This document shows, piece after piece, positions 1 through 10,939 of a DNA stretch of 64,000 bases (its first letter is position 1; each line of letters opens with the position of its first letter). Source of the stretch: Orthonyx spaldingii (lineage: Eukaryota; Chordata; Aves; Passeriformes; Orthonychidae); contig VZTJ01001766.1 in the NCBI GenBank assembly GCA_013397795.1, forward strand, positions 506,120-570,119, given 5' to 3'. The translations under genes were made by a program, and so were the position numbers. Under the pieces are notes generated by a model. It was not told the DNA's origin. It made no database searches and was given only the letters and a program-made list of their open reading frames with translations.

Positions 1-285
1 TGTGGGGTTTTGGTTTTGGGGGGTTTTTTTTTTGGTTTTTGGGGGGTTTTTACATTTTTTGTGGGGTTTTTTGGGGGGGTTTAGGTGCGGTTTTTTTGTT
101 GTTTGTTTGGGTATTTTTGCTTGTTGGGGAAGCTTTTTGTGGGGGGGTTAGGGTTTTTTGTTTGTGTTTTGGGCTGATTGGGGGTTAGGTGTTTTCAGGT
201 TTTTTCTTTTTGTTTTTTTTTTTAGTTGGGTTTTTTTGAGTAGGGGGTTTGGTGTATTTTGTTTGTTGGTGTAGGGACTAGGGTT
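1..285. repeat. G/T-rich low-complexity tract
   Basis: The + strand is almost wholly G and T here, with runs of 4-8 G alternating with runs of T and very few A or C. Scattered TTAGGG-like and TTAGG motifs occur (for example near 148 and 186), but not as a regular telomeric array. No gene is visible. The repeated G-runs could form G-quadruplexes. The tract may continue to the left of the window. Confidence 0.85.
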
Positions 286-1725
286 TGTTGGTACCTGTGC
301 TCAAAACCAGTAGTGCAGCTATAGGTATGTTTGCTCCAGTTTTTAGAGAAGTTTTTGCTGTGGGTGTTGTTCTAGCCAGGCTTTCTCTGCATGTGAACTT
401 GGAGAGTTTATCTTTTATTTCTGAAAGAAAACTTGCTTGCATTTGTTTGCCTGTTTTATGGGATGGCTTTCATCATTGCCCTTTTTTTGTTTGATACTCT
501 GAGGTGTGAAAGGTGACTACATTTGGAACTGTGGTACCTTTTTGGGGTGGGACTGACACGAGTGATTTACATATTTCCATGTTTGGTACAAAAACAGTTA
601 AATAGTTACCCCATGTGTAAATGAAAATGGGGCCCATTGTCACTACATTCAGAAGCTTCTGCTTGTGTCTTACCTATGTTTGCTTTTCAACTTTTCTTTT
701 ATTTTAAACCATCTATGGAAACTAGCTTTTGTTGTGCCTTTTTTTTCTGTACTAATATGAGTACAGAAAGGGCTAAGGAGTGAAAATCAGTTAGAAAAAG
801 CAATATATGAGAAGCAACAGGTGGTGGGAAGTGCTTTTCCAGCTTCCATTCTTGCTGTTGTACTCCACAATGCCCTGAAAAGAGGGGGCTGTTGCAGTAT
901 CCCAACTATTTTGGACTTGACCAGAGTCAAGTGTTAGGATTTTCTGTTATTTTCTGTGGATGGTTGCTGTTGTGTTGACTGGAGCAATTCCCTCCAAAAA
1001 CCTGGCAGAATCCCCTAATCCTGTCCCATTTACAGTTACTCCCAAATCAATGCTTGAAAAGACATGAAAGAGTAAATAAAATAAACTCTGAGTGCTCAAA
1101 TATTGCAGAGGAGAAGAAAAAATTGGACTCTGCTTGATGCTGAGGAGAATATTGAATATCCCATCAAGGTCTGACCCCGCAGTCAGAGGGATCAGCTTGG
1201 AAAAGCAAGACGTGGTGGTTCAGTGAGTGCATTGATGTGCTTTAATGGGACATTTCCAGTCAAGGGCACCCAGTTCTTAAGGGCTCTGTTTGTCAGAGGT
1301 AGGATATTGGGTTAAGGATGAGCTATGAAAAGCTGATGGCCTTGAGTAGTTAGAGGTTTGTATAAAATCTTCTCCAAAGAGGTAAAACAGAAATATTTGA
1401 AAGATTCCTCTGTTTTTAACAGGTCAAATTTTGGGGTGCTTGGAGAGCCCAGTGACTTGAATGTAATTTTTCTCAGGAGCTCACTGGGCCTGTTGCATTA
1501 GCTGCCAGATCTAGCCTAGTCTAAAACTTCTTTCTGCATAACAGTGAGGGGGAAATTGGTGGGGGGATGTGATGGGAATATAAAAATAGGAGTGGGAGTA
1601 AGCAGGAGAGGGTGAGATGTTTGCAGGCTGCTGGCAAAAAGACCAAAGAGAGAAGAAAACCCAAAACCAAGTGATGGTGAGTGCTTGACCCTTCATCTCT
1701 CAGGCAGAAGATGTAGCTGATGACT
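286..1725. other. Non-coding stretch, nothing identified
   Basis: Only short chance reading frames occur (at most 69 codons). No splice-bounded coding block, RNA gene or recognisable repeat was seen. Confidence 0.5.
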
Positions 1726-2275
1726 TGTGCTGGGTTTTGCTTGGGGAGAGTTAATTTTGCTCACAGTAACTAGTATGGGACTAAGTTTTAGATTAGTGCT
1801 GAACATGGTGTTGATAATGTAGAGATGTTTTTGCTGTTGCTGAGCAGTACCTGCTCAGAATCAAGGCCTTCTCTGCTTCTTGTGCTGCCTCACTGGTGAG
1901 GGGTCTGGGGGAGCATGATAAGTTGGGAGGAGATACAGCTGAGACCCATCTGACCGAAGAGATATTCCACATCACCTGCTGTCATGCTCAGTAATAAAGT
2001 GGAGGGAGGTTTGGAGTGATGGCATTTGTCTTCCCCAGTCACCATTATGTGTGATGGACCTCTGCTCTCCTGAGGATGGCTGAACGCCTGCCTGCCTGTG
2101 GAAAGTGCTGAATGAATTCATTGTTTTGCTTTGTTTATGTGGGTGGCTTTTGCTTTACCTTTTAAACTGTCTTTATCTCCACCCACAAGTTTTCTCACTT
2201 TTTCTCTTCTGATTGTCTCCCTGATCCTGCTGGTGGGGGAGTGACTGGGTGACCGACTGGGATTAAACCACAACA
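1726..2275 (+). repeat. Left LTR of the avian ERV element
   Basis: This LTR of about 550 bp begins TGTGCTGGGTTTTGC and ends TTAAACCACAACA, giving the canonical TG...CA ends. Features expected of this avian LTR group appear in order: a decayed TATA-like/AATAAA stretch near 1990, the block around CACCTG-less 'GGCTGAACGCCTGCCTGCC' near 2078-2096, and a TTTTAAACTGTCTTTATCTC block near 2160-2180. Point changes relative to the right LTR are numerous, so this copy is old or of a different subfamily. Confidence 0.75.
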
Positions 2276-2284
2276 GACTTTTCT

Positions 2285-2302
2285 TCATGCTCAATGTGGA
2301 GA
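2285..2302 (+). other. Possible decayed primer-binding site (tRNA-Lys type)
   Basis: The 18 bases beginning ten nucleotides after the left LTR match a tRNA-Lys-type primer-binding site at about 11 of 18 positions, counted by eye. Many of the mismatches are transitions. The position is right for a primer-binding site of a + strand element. The match is weak and could be chance. Confidence 0.3.
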
Positions 2303-2339
2303 TAGAAGGGTTAGAGACAATGAGAGATGTGACTGAAAT

Positions 2340-3228
2340 GTGTTAGATCGATTTAATAGCTGTTACGGCCATTTAGCTATCAATTGGCAGGGTCCTGTGC
2401 TTGCTGTGGGGCTCACTTCCCTGGCTGAGTATTGGAGCCTCATTAGTTGCTCCTTTTTTGCAACTGCTGCTCTCTGTAGTGCTGATCATGGCACTCTGGT
2501 GCTGGTAACAGCCCTGGTGATGTCTCTGGGCTGGCAGATGGCCAGGGCATCGCTGGTGTGTCTGTGCTGCTAAATGGGACAGGCTGGAACTCCAGTCCTA
2601 GGGACTGTGAACTTTGGATGAGCCGGTGATGGAGCAGACATCCCCTGGAGGAGCTCATGCTGCAGCAGGTTAATGCCTGAGGGAGGCTGTGATCCTGTGA
2701 GGATTGTCACATCTGTGAAGAGCTGCAGCCTGTGGGAAGGACCTGTGCTGGAGAGGTTTGTGGAGGACTGCTCCCCAGGGGTGGAACCCCACACTGGAGC
2801 CGGGGAAGCAGAGATGGCCCTGAAACCCAAGGTGATGGTGAGGAGCTGCCCCCTTGCAGCCATGGAGGACTAAGATGTGGACCATCCATGCAGGAACCCC
2901 TTGTGGCAGCCAGGCTGGGTACGAGGGGAAGGAGTTAATTGCAATTCTAAACCCTGTAACCTGGCCCAAAAGAACCAGGGGTGCAGATTGTAATGGATGT
3001 ACCTTTAAATGCTGTAAGCTGTTGTTTGAGTTGCACGTTACAGGAATCCCTGCACCAGGAGTTATATGAACCAATGCAGGAAATGCATTAAAAGAAGCAG
3101 TGCAAGAGCAGAGTGACCTGACCTGAGCTGGGTTTGGTGCCCAGTAACTCTGTGCCACACGCCATTCCTCCTGTCCTGAGTGACGGATGGAACCCAAAAT
3201 TGTGGACTAAATGAATACAAAGGACCCC
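2340..3228. repeat. Internal block, copy 1
   Basis: This non-coding part of the retroelement interior recurs at 3992-4880 with an offset of 1652 and only a few substitutions. It is the copy continuous with the left LTR, so it is probably the genuine one. Confidence 0.85.
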
Positions 3229-3588
3229 GTGGTGCAGACTTTAAGAAAACTACTCTGACCATTCATGAGACTCTCTGGCCATCACATTCCCACCACCAGA
3301 GGGTTTTACTGCTGGGAGTGAAGCCCTTTCACAGCAGACAGCTCCAGTGAGATGATGGGAGCTCTGCTTGGCTCCCTACACGCCCCTCTCACATGCATTC
3401 AGACCAGGTTTCATGCCCTTTGTGTGAAGGATTGGAAGTCCATGGCCTCTTGTCCTGGGCTCTGGTCACTCAGATGCCTCATCTGTTTATTGTACTGAAG
3501 GATGGGAAGGGAGGCCAAGGTTAATGAAGTTGTGCTGGATATTTTATGACCTGACCATGATGCAAATGATAGGGAGCAAGGGGTGGAA

Positions 3589-3990
3589 TGTGCTGGGTTT
3601 GCCTGGGGTAAATTTTCTTCGTGGTAACTCTTATGGGACTACTTGGATTTGTGCTGGACACAGGTTTTGTAATATGGAGATGTTTTTGTTGTTGCTGAGC
3701 AGGGCTTGCACAGAGCCAAGGCTTTTTCCACTTCTCACAGTGCCTTGCTGGTGAGGGGAGTGGGAGTGCATGGAAAATTGCGGGGTGACACAGCCAGGAC
3801 AGTTGACCCTAACTGACCAAGGGATTCCAGACCATGTGACAACATGCTCAGTGCATGAAGTGGGGGGAATAAAAAATAATGGGGGGATAGTGAGGGATGG
3901 TGTTTGTCTTCCCAAGTCACCATAATGTGTGATGGAGCCTGCTTTCCTGGGGATGGCTGAACACCTGCCTGCCCAGGGGGAGTGTTGAAT
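3589..3990 (+). repeat. Right LTR, first appearance, cut at a single N
   Basis: Begins TGTGCTGGGTTTGCC directly after a purine-rich tract. It breaks off at the N at 3991 in the middle of the LTR. The same LTR start recurs at 5463 (offset 1874) and continues further there. Confidence 0.8.
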
Positions 3991-3991
3991 N

Positions 3992-4880
3992 GTGTTAGAT
4001 CGATTTAATAGCTGTTACGGCCATTTAGCTATCAATTGGCAGGGTCCTGTGCTTGCTGTGGGGCTCACTTCCCTGGCTGAGTATTGGAGCCTCATTAGTT
4101 GCTCCTTTTTTGCAACTGCTGCTCTCTGTAGTGCTGATCATGGCACTCTGGTGCTGGTAACAGCCCTGGTGATGTCTCTGGGCTGGCAGATGGCCAGGGC
4201 ATCGCTGGTGTGTCTGTGCTGCTAAATGGGACAGGCTGGAACTCCAGTCCTAGGGACTGTGAACTTTGGATGAGCCGGTGATGGAGCAGACATCCCCTGG
4301 AGGAGCTCATGCTGCAGCAGGTTAATGCCTGAAGGAGGCTGTGATCCTGTGAGGATTGTCACATCTGTGAAGAGCTGCAGCCTGTGGGAAGGACCTGTGC
4401 TGGAGAGGTTTGTGGAGGACTGCTCCCCAGGGGTGGAACCCCACACTGGAGCCGGGGAAGCAGAGATGGCCCTGAAACCCAAGGTGATGGTGAGGAGCTG
4501 CCCCCTTGCAGCCATGGAGGACTAAGATGTGGACCATCCATGCAGGAACCCCTTGTGGCAGCCAGGCTGGGTATGAGGGGAAGGAGTTAATTGCAATTCT
4601 AAACCCTGTAACCTGGCCCAAAAGAACCAGGGGTGCAGATTGTAATGGATGTACCTTTAAATGCTGTAAGCTGTTGTTTGAGTTGCACGTTACAGGAATC
4701 ACTGCACCAGGAGCCACGTGAACCAATGCAGGAAATGCATTAAAAGAAGCAGTGCAAGAGCAGAGTGACCTGACCTGAGCTGGGTTTGGTGCCCAGTAAC
4801 TCTGTGCCACACGCCATTCCTCCTGTCCTGAGTGACAGATGGAACCCAAAATTGTGGACTAAATGAATACAAAGGACCCC
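3992..4880. repeat. Internal block, copy 2 (likely false duplication)
   Basis: Bounded by single N bases at 3991 and 4881, and nearly identical to 2340-3228. It starts and stops abruptly at the Ns, at points with no biological boundary. Differences include the bases around 4700-4722, where copies 1 and 3 agree with each other but not with this one. That suggests an alternative haplotype or a second genomic locus. Confidence 0.85.
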
Positions 4881-4881
4881 N

Positions 4882-5864
4882 GCTGTAAGCTGTTGTTTGA
4901 GTTGCACGTTACAGGAATCCCTGCACCAGGAGTTATATGAACCAATGCAGGAAATGCATTAAAAGAAGCAGTGCAAGAGCAGAGTGACCTGACCTGAGCT
5001 GGGTTTGGTGCCCAGTAACTCTGTGCCACACGCCATTCCTCCTGTCCTGAGTGACAGATGGAACCCAAAATTGTGGACTAAATGAATACAAAGGACCCCG
5101 TGGTGCAGACTTTGTTAAGAAAACTACTCTGACCATTCATGAGACTCTCTGGCCATCACATTCCCACCACCAGAGGGTTTTACTGCTGGGAGTGAAGCCC
5201 TTTCACAGCAGACAGCTCCAGTGAGATGATGGGAGCTCTGCTTGGCTCCCTACACACCCCTCTCACATGCATTCAGACCAGGTTTCATGCCCTTTGTGTG
5301 AAGGATTGGAAGTCCATGGCCTCTTTTCCTGGGCTCTGGTCACTCAGATGCCTCATCTGTTTATTGTACTGAAGGATGGGAAGGGAGGCCAAGGTTAATG
5401 AAGTTGTGCTGGATATTTTATGACCTGACCATGATGCAAATGATAGGGAGCAAGGGGTGGAATGTGCTGGGTTTGCCTGGGGTAAATTTTCTTCGTGGTA
5501 ACTCTTATGGGACTACTTGGATTTGTGCTGGACACAGGTTTTGTAATATGGAGATGTTTTTGTTGTTGCTGAGCAGGGCTTGCACAGAGCCAAGGCTTTT
5601 TCCACTTCTCACAGTGCCTTGCTGGTGAGGGGAGTGGGAGTGCATGGAAAATTGCGGGGTGACACAGCCAGGACAGTTGACCCTAACTGACCAAGGGATT
5701 CCAGACCATGTGACAACATGCTCAGTGCATGAAGTGGGGGGAATAAAAAATAATGGGGGGATAGTGAGGGATGGTGTTTGTCTTCCCAAGTCACCATAAT
5801 GTGTGATGGAGCCTGATTTCCTGGGGATGGCTGAACACCTGCCTGCCCAGGGGGAGTGTTGAAT
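4882..5864. repeat. Internal block plus LTR start, copy 3
   Basis: Nearly identical to 3011-3990. The offset is 1871, rising to 1874 after a 3-base insertion near 5114. It then runs without a break into unique LTR sequence at 5865. Together with copy 1 it supplies both ends of one element. Confidence 0.85.
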
Positions 5865-5994
5865 GAATTCCTTGCTTTGCTTTGCTTGTGGCTGTTGCTT
5901 TATCTGTTAAACTGTCTTTATCTCAACCCATGAACTTTCTCACTTTTGTTCTCCCAATTTTCTCCCCGATGCCACTGGTAGGGGAGTGAGTGAG
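5463..5994 (+). repeat. Right LTR, longer copy, 3' end missing
   Basis: The same LTR start as at 3589, here continuing through the TGTTAAACTGTCTTTATCTC block (about 5907-5926) and the T/C-rich region. The terminal part with the TTAAACC...ACA end is absent. The sequence passes directly into a CR1 3' tail at about 5995, so the end was deleted or replaced. Confidence 0.7.
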
Positions 5995-6078
5995 TGGTTC
6001 AGTGCTGGACCTGGCAGTATTAAGTTAATGGCTGGGCTTGATGATCCTGGAGGTCTTTTCCAACCTGAAGGATTCTTT
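5995..6078 (+). mobile_element. CR1 LINE 3' tail fragment
   Basis: Contains the characteristic CR1 3' end: GGGCTTGATGATCC, then GGAGGTCTTTTCCAACC, then GATTCT. It is preceded by a 3'-UTR-like stretch (GTGCTGGACCTGGCAG). Severely 5'-truncated, + orientation. Confidence 0.8.
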
Positions 6079-6203
6079 GTAGTATCAGGCTAAGAGTTTT
6101 AGAGCTGAAAGAGCTTGAGGGCAGGCCTCATGTCCACCTGGGGCTCCTTAGGCTGATCAGTTTGAAGATGCTGAAGAAATAATAGTGATAATTCCTGAAT
6201 TCA

Positions 6204-6285
6204 GTCATAGAATCATGGAACCATTTATGGTTGGAAAAGACCTCTAAGTTCATGGAGTCCAATTATTAACCCAGCATGATCATCT
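6204..6285 (-). mobile_element. CR1 LINE 3' tail fragment
   Basis: Reads TCATAGAATCATGG, then GGTTGGAAAAGACCTCTAAG, then GAGTCCAA. This is the reverse complement of the CR1 3' end, so the element lies on the - strand. It is 5'-truncated and carries no coding sequence. Confidence 0.8.
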
Positions 6286-9200
6286 CCTGGGCTGTCCTCA
6301 CGCTGTCCTCTTTTCACAAGAAAAGATTGTCACATCTTTGTGCTCCATGGGCACTTTTGCAAATAAAATAGCATGGATAGTCAGAGCTGAGTAGACCAGA
6401 AACCCTGGACTTCAAACTTAATACAAGGATGCAAGATCAATGAGGAGCACCACAGAAAGGGTTCCACATCATCTTTGCCCTTCAGTGCCCTTACAGGAAA
6501 CCCTACAAGAAAAGGAACAGGAGAACAGCTCAGTTAAATTTGCTTCAGATTAGTCAAACTTTTACCAGAAATTCTGTCACTTAACCACTTGTGACCACAA
6601 TTTGTCCAAGATCTGACCTATGTGAGCATCAACAGGCCTAGAGTAGTCCCAAGGAAGTCCCCAGGATTGTTTTTTTTGCTGAAAAACATTGTAGTCATTA
6701 TTGCTTAGGTCTTTCTACCCCAAGCACTTCCCAGAAGCTGAAATGGCAGAGTTTGAATACAAACTAATAGGCATCACAACTAATAAGGAGATTCAAATTT
6801 AAGAAACAGAAAGGAAATGGTTCATGACTCATGTAAAATGTTAAGTAAATGTAGTGGAAGGAAGTTTGCCTTTAATTAGTGTTAAAATGGAGCAGGAAGG
6901 GCATGATGGGCGGTAGTGAAAGAGAGGGATCAGGGTACTAAATGCAAAAAATTATCACTTGGAATTTCCCTGCAGTCCTTGTGGGGATTTCCTTGTTAGC
7001 TGTTGCTCCAAGATGCTTTTCAAGGCTTGTTTCTAACCACAGGTTACAGGTAGTGTTTGAAACCAATCAATCAACCAGCTTACTCTGACTCTGTCAGAGA
7101 CGTTTTTAGTTCTGATGTGGAAATCTTTTCCAAAAATGCTCCAACTTTCACTGCTGTGCTTTGAAGCATTTTCCTATGGAAATCACAGCCAAAACTGCCA
7201 CAGACCTTGGCAGAGTTTAGATTTCACCCTCCTTAACATGTGTCTGTGGGATATCCAAGGTTCAGCTGCACCCAGGAGCTCTCTTGGTTCCCTCCATGGG
7301 CTAAGCCCTGTTGTACCTCAGAGCTACTGAATGGCAGACAGTGTCCTCTGTTAGACAGCTAGCAGGGGTAAAAAAGATTTTTGTGTCTTGAATTTGTGCT
7401 TTTGGCATAAAAGGAAGGGAATAAATTTTGACTTTGTACTCTGCAAAGGCTCAGCGTGTGACCAGTCCCTTTTAGGGGGCTTTACCTAAGGCAGGGAAAG
7501 GGGGTGATTGGATAACTTTGCTTCTTCCAAAACACACAGAAAGCTTTTCTGGAAACTCAAGCTGTGCCTTTCTGACCCTGCTGATCACTAAACCCCATGT
7601 AAATGCTTTTCCCCTCATAATGAAGTTGTATTCCTCTGCTCTCGGAACTGCCTAATCACCAAATATTAGTTCTGGCCACAGGTGACAGAAGCATGGTCAT
7701 GGGTCATAATTCAGCCCAGCCCAGCATAACCGTCTTTCCCCTCTAAATTAAAATGCAGCTGTCTTCTGGTTAGACATAAAGTGGCCTAATTTTGGAGGGA
7801 TTGAGAGGTGAGCCTTTCCAGGCAGATGAAAATTAATTTTACTTTAATGATGTGAGCTGTTCTGTCTATCAGAGCACTGAATGCTTTCTTCACACTTGGA
7901 CACAGTCGTTGACAGAGGCACTGCCTGCCTGTAATTTTTTTTTTCCCCCATTAAATTAGATTAGCTCACTTCAGGGTTATATCTTTGAGTCTGATTGAAC
8001 AAATGCAGCAATTTATCCAGCCGTTACAGGATTTCCCCGTGGATGCCTGATGAGAGCTGCTCCATGAGGATGATACACTTAATTAAAAGGCAGAAGCTGA
8101 AGACTGATACAGATGTACCCTCACACGGCAGCTGGGTTTGTGTCAGGGGCTCTTTGCTTATTGGAAGTGAAGTGGGGGGATGAGAAGGAACCAGGGCTCT
8201 CATTGCAGAGAGAGGAATAAGCCCAGGTCCCAGACTGGGTGATACAATGGAGTTTTGGCACAAAACTCCATCATCCCTGATGTGATTCAGGGTGGGATCT
8301 GCACAGGGGGTTGGGCATGGTGGCCAGACCTTGTTTTTCCCATAGCACGGTGTGGATGGGGAGTTTTGGGGGGGTCCCAGCCCTGCTGGTTTGTTTATTC
8401 CCTCTCAGTAGGACTGGGAAGCCATCAGGGAAGGGAACTTGTGGGGGTCCTCCTTGAAGGGGAATCTGTATGGGATGGCAAAACCCCTTTTGCCTGGTTC
8501 ATAAAAGAGCAATGTATTGGTGATTGCCCTTTCTTCACTCCACATGCCCTCAAATCTCCCATCTTCGTACAGTGAAACCTCTCCTTATCCTGGTCTCTCC
8601 CTTCATTTCAAAGGGAATTAAAACAAATGACAGTATTTCTCTTTCCCAGTAGAGGGAAGTGTTGGCTAAACTGAGTTTTGTGTGTGACAGCCTCTCGGCA
8701 CCTTGTGCTAAAGGAGCTTCTCTCAGCACTTATCCCAAGTAGCACAGGGTTTATAGAAAGTCGAGGTCTGTGGAAAGCAAAAGCTTTTGACTCCTCTGCC
8801 TTCTAGCAAGGTGGGAGGGCACGGAGAAACCTTTCAAATTGTGCAGGAAAATACTTTTTTTTTTCCTTTTTGCCAAATAGACTTCCACAAATCCACGACA
8901 GGTTTGGTTTTTTTTAAGAAAAAAACACAGAATGTTTTAAACTAAAACTGTTCTCCGAACTCAGGCTTTCAAGAGCTGCATATTTCCCAGTTTCTTTGTT
9001 TCCTTAAAAAGGCAGTGACAAATGTGTAGAGAATTGAGCTGAAAGAAAGGCTTTATGAGCATCTTTGGGAGAATAAATGGGTCTTTGCAACCAGCACTGC
9101 TGTCTAAAATCCCTTTAAGAATGCAGTGATCACTTTGTGGGGAGAAAAGTAGTTTTTTGGAGAGAAGTGAATGGAAAGATGACACCAACTGATCTCCTAT

Positions 9201-10318
9201 AATATTTATTTGGCTGCTGGCACTTCACTCCCACCTGGCATGCACATTTATTGGGTTTCAGCTGATTTTCCTGAACTTTTCCAGACGTTCAGTAAGCCAG
9301 CATTACCTGGCTGCTTCTTGCAGAGAGGAAGATTTCGGCAAGGCAGCAGGGTTTTAATCAATTTTCCTCTCCCTGATCAGCCTGTCTATAGGGTTCCAAT
9401 TAACACGGCTACTTCATGATTAGTGTTTGCATTGCGAGTGTCTCCTGTGCCAAGGGTGCTCCCCACTTGCTGTGGGATTTGGAGCTGCACAGATCCAGAG
9501 CTGCTTTCAGTGTGTGTTCCTGGGCTACATTTCTGTGTCTTCTGAAGGGAGGCAATTTAAAAAGAACCCAAATAACGTATAAATGCTTAAAAAGTGGGGG
9601 AAAGGATTCTTTTTTTTTGTGGGGTAGAAAATGGCAGAACCATCTCAGTCCTGCTCCTGGCATGGAAGAGATTTCAAAGGTAGCTTTCCCCTCCCATACT
9701 TCTTCCTACCTTTTATTGTTCTGATTTATTTCCTTTGTGAATATTGCTCTGGTTTTTTTTCTATAAGCTGAGTTCAGACTGAGGTGATTTCATTATCACG
9801 GGATTGAGGATTTTGTAGTATTATGGGTAACTTCTGTATTTGCAAAGGCATATGAAACAGATGGGTCGTTCTGGTGCTTCAACAAGGTTTTAACAGTGTT
9901 TCCTTCCTCTGTAAAAAAAGCTGTAGAGTTGAAAATTTACAGAATTATCTCTTACTGACTGTAAAAGAAAGACAAGAAATTATTCAGGACTAGTGGATGG
10001 GACATTAAGTGAAATCTAGTGGATTTGCCTTCCTTTCCCTGGATGTGCTACTAAATCTGTGACACTGAGGTGCTGCTGGCTCTTCACCTTGAGGTTGTTG
10101 CTGTTGTGGTTCCAAAGGAAGAAGCAAGGACAGAGAACCTTCATTCATGAATTGTGAGTGGAGCAAGAAAGGGATGGAAGCAAATATAAAAAATATTTTA
10201 ATATATAATAGTACATATTATATAAAATAAGATAAAAATTCCCTCAAACATGCTATTCAGCCCCAAAACACACAGCATCTCCTGTTGTGTCACCAGCACA
10301 GAGCACTGCGCTGCAGTC
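6286..10318. other. Non-coding stretch, no gene identified
   Basis: AT-rich single-copy-like DNA with poly-T and poly-A runs (for example 7938-7949 and 8857-8867) and only short chance reading frames (at most 106 codons). No coding exon, RNA gene or clear repeat was recognised. A small AT hairpin with arms TATAATA/TATTATA lies at 10204-10222. Confidence 0.5.
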
Positions 10319-10385
10319 TATGAATCCTAGAATCACTAAGGCTGGAAAAGACCTCTGGGATCACTGAGTCCAACCATTAAATTAA
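10319..10385 (-). mobile_element. CR1 LINE 3' tail fragment
   Basis: The sequence TAGAATCACTAAGGCTGG followed by AAAGACCTCTGGGATCACTG and GAGTCCAACC is the reverse complement of a CR1 3' end. Short, 5'-truncated, non-coding. Confidence 0.75.
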
Positions 10386-10939
10386 CTCCTCCTTTGCTGG
10401 AAGAAGCAGTAGGTTCACATGTTTTCTCTCTGTACAAGCCTAACTACCTCATGATAGTAATTTTTAGCTGCTTAGGGCAAGAAATGCCATTTTTGGAGGT
10501 CATAGATCCACGATAGGAGTTTCTGCATGTCTGAGAGCCTCCCCCAGGGCCGCTGGTTCTGCTGCCCAAGAACTGGGAGTGTTTCTGGCAGCAGAGAGCA
10601 TGGATATGGTGGGACCACACCGTGACTATCCCAGGGTGGAGGATTTCCAGCAGAGCTCTGCTGCTGGGATGAGCAATGTGACCCCAGCAGCCACCCCTCC
10701 ACAGCGTTTTCGCTCTGGTGTGAATTCTTTTTCTGATTGAATTTTAAAATTATGTCAGAAATCCACTAAACAGCACTGAAAAGATGTTCCTCTGCAGAGA
10801 TGTGCTGGCACAGTGGCTGAGCTGCCAAGGACTCACCATTTGCCTTTCTGGTGTTGAAGCTGTGCCTACCCCATAATCTCTTCGGGTTCTCATGAGAATC
10901 TGCTTCCCTTTGAGCAGCCACTCTTCAGCCTCATGTTGA

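Larger units (their letters stand above)
1726..5994 (+). mobile_element. Degenerate avian ERV/LTR retroelement, internally duplicated in the assembly
   Basis: A proviral remnant in + orientation: a left LTR (1726-2275), a non-coding interior (2276-3588), and a right LTR that starts at 3589 and again at 5463. The interior and the start of the right LTR are repeated nearly identically after single N bases at 3991 and 4881. The true locus is therefore probably one element of about 2.4 kb, made of 1726-3990 joined to 5865-5994. The interior contains no recognisable gag, pol or env frame; its longest frame is 175 codons on the opposite strand and resembles nothing known to me. A purine-rich run (3571-3588) lies directly before the right LTR, as expected of a polypurine tract, and supports the + orientation. 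The LTRs resemble the abundant avian ERVL-type group. Family assignment is from recognition only. Confidence 0.75.

Noticed and set aside
130..200. Telomeric repeat array
   Set aside because: TTAGGG-like motifs occur singly within G/T-rich DNA, without regular 6-bp repetition.
2670..3197. 175-codon frame on the - strand, repeated at 4322-4849
   Set aside because: It lies in the non-coding interior of the retroelement, antisense to its orientation, and resembles no retroviral or cellular protein. Its repetition reflects the duplicated block, not selection.
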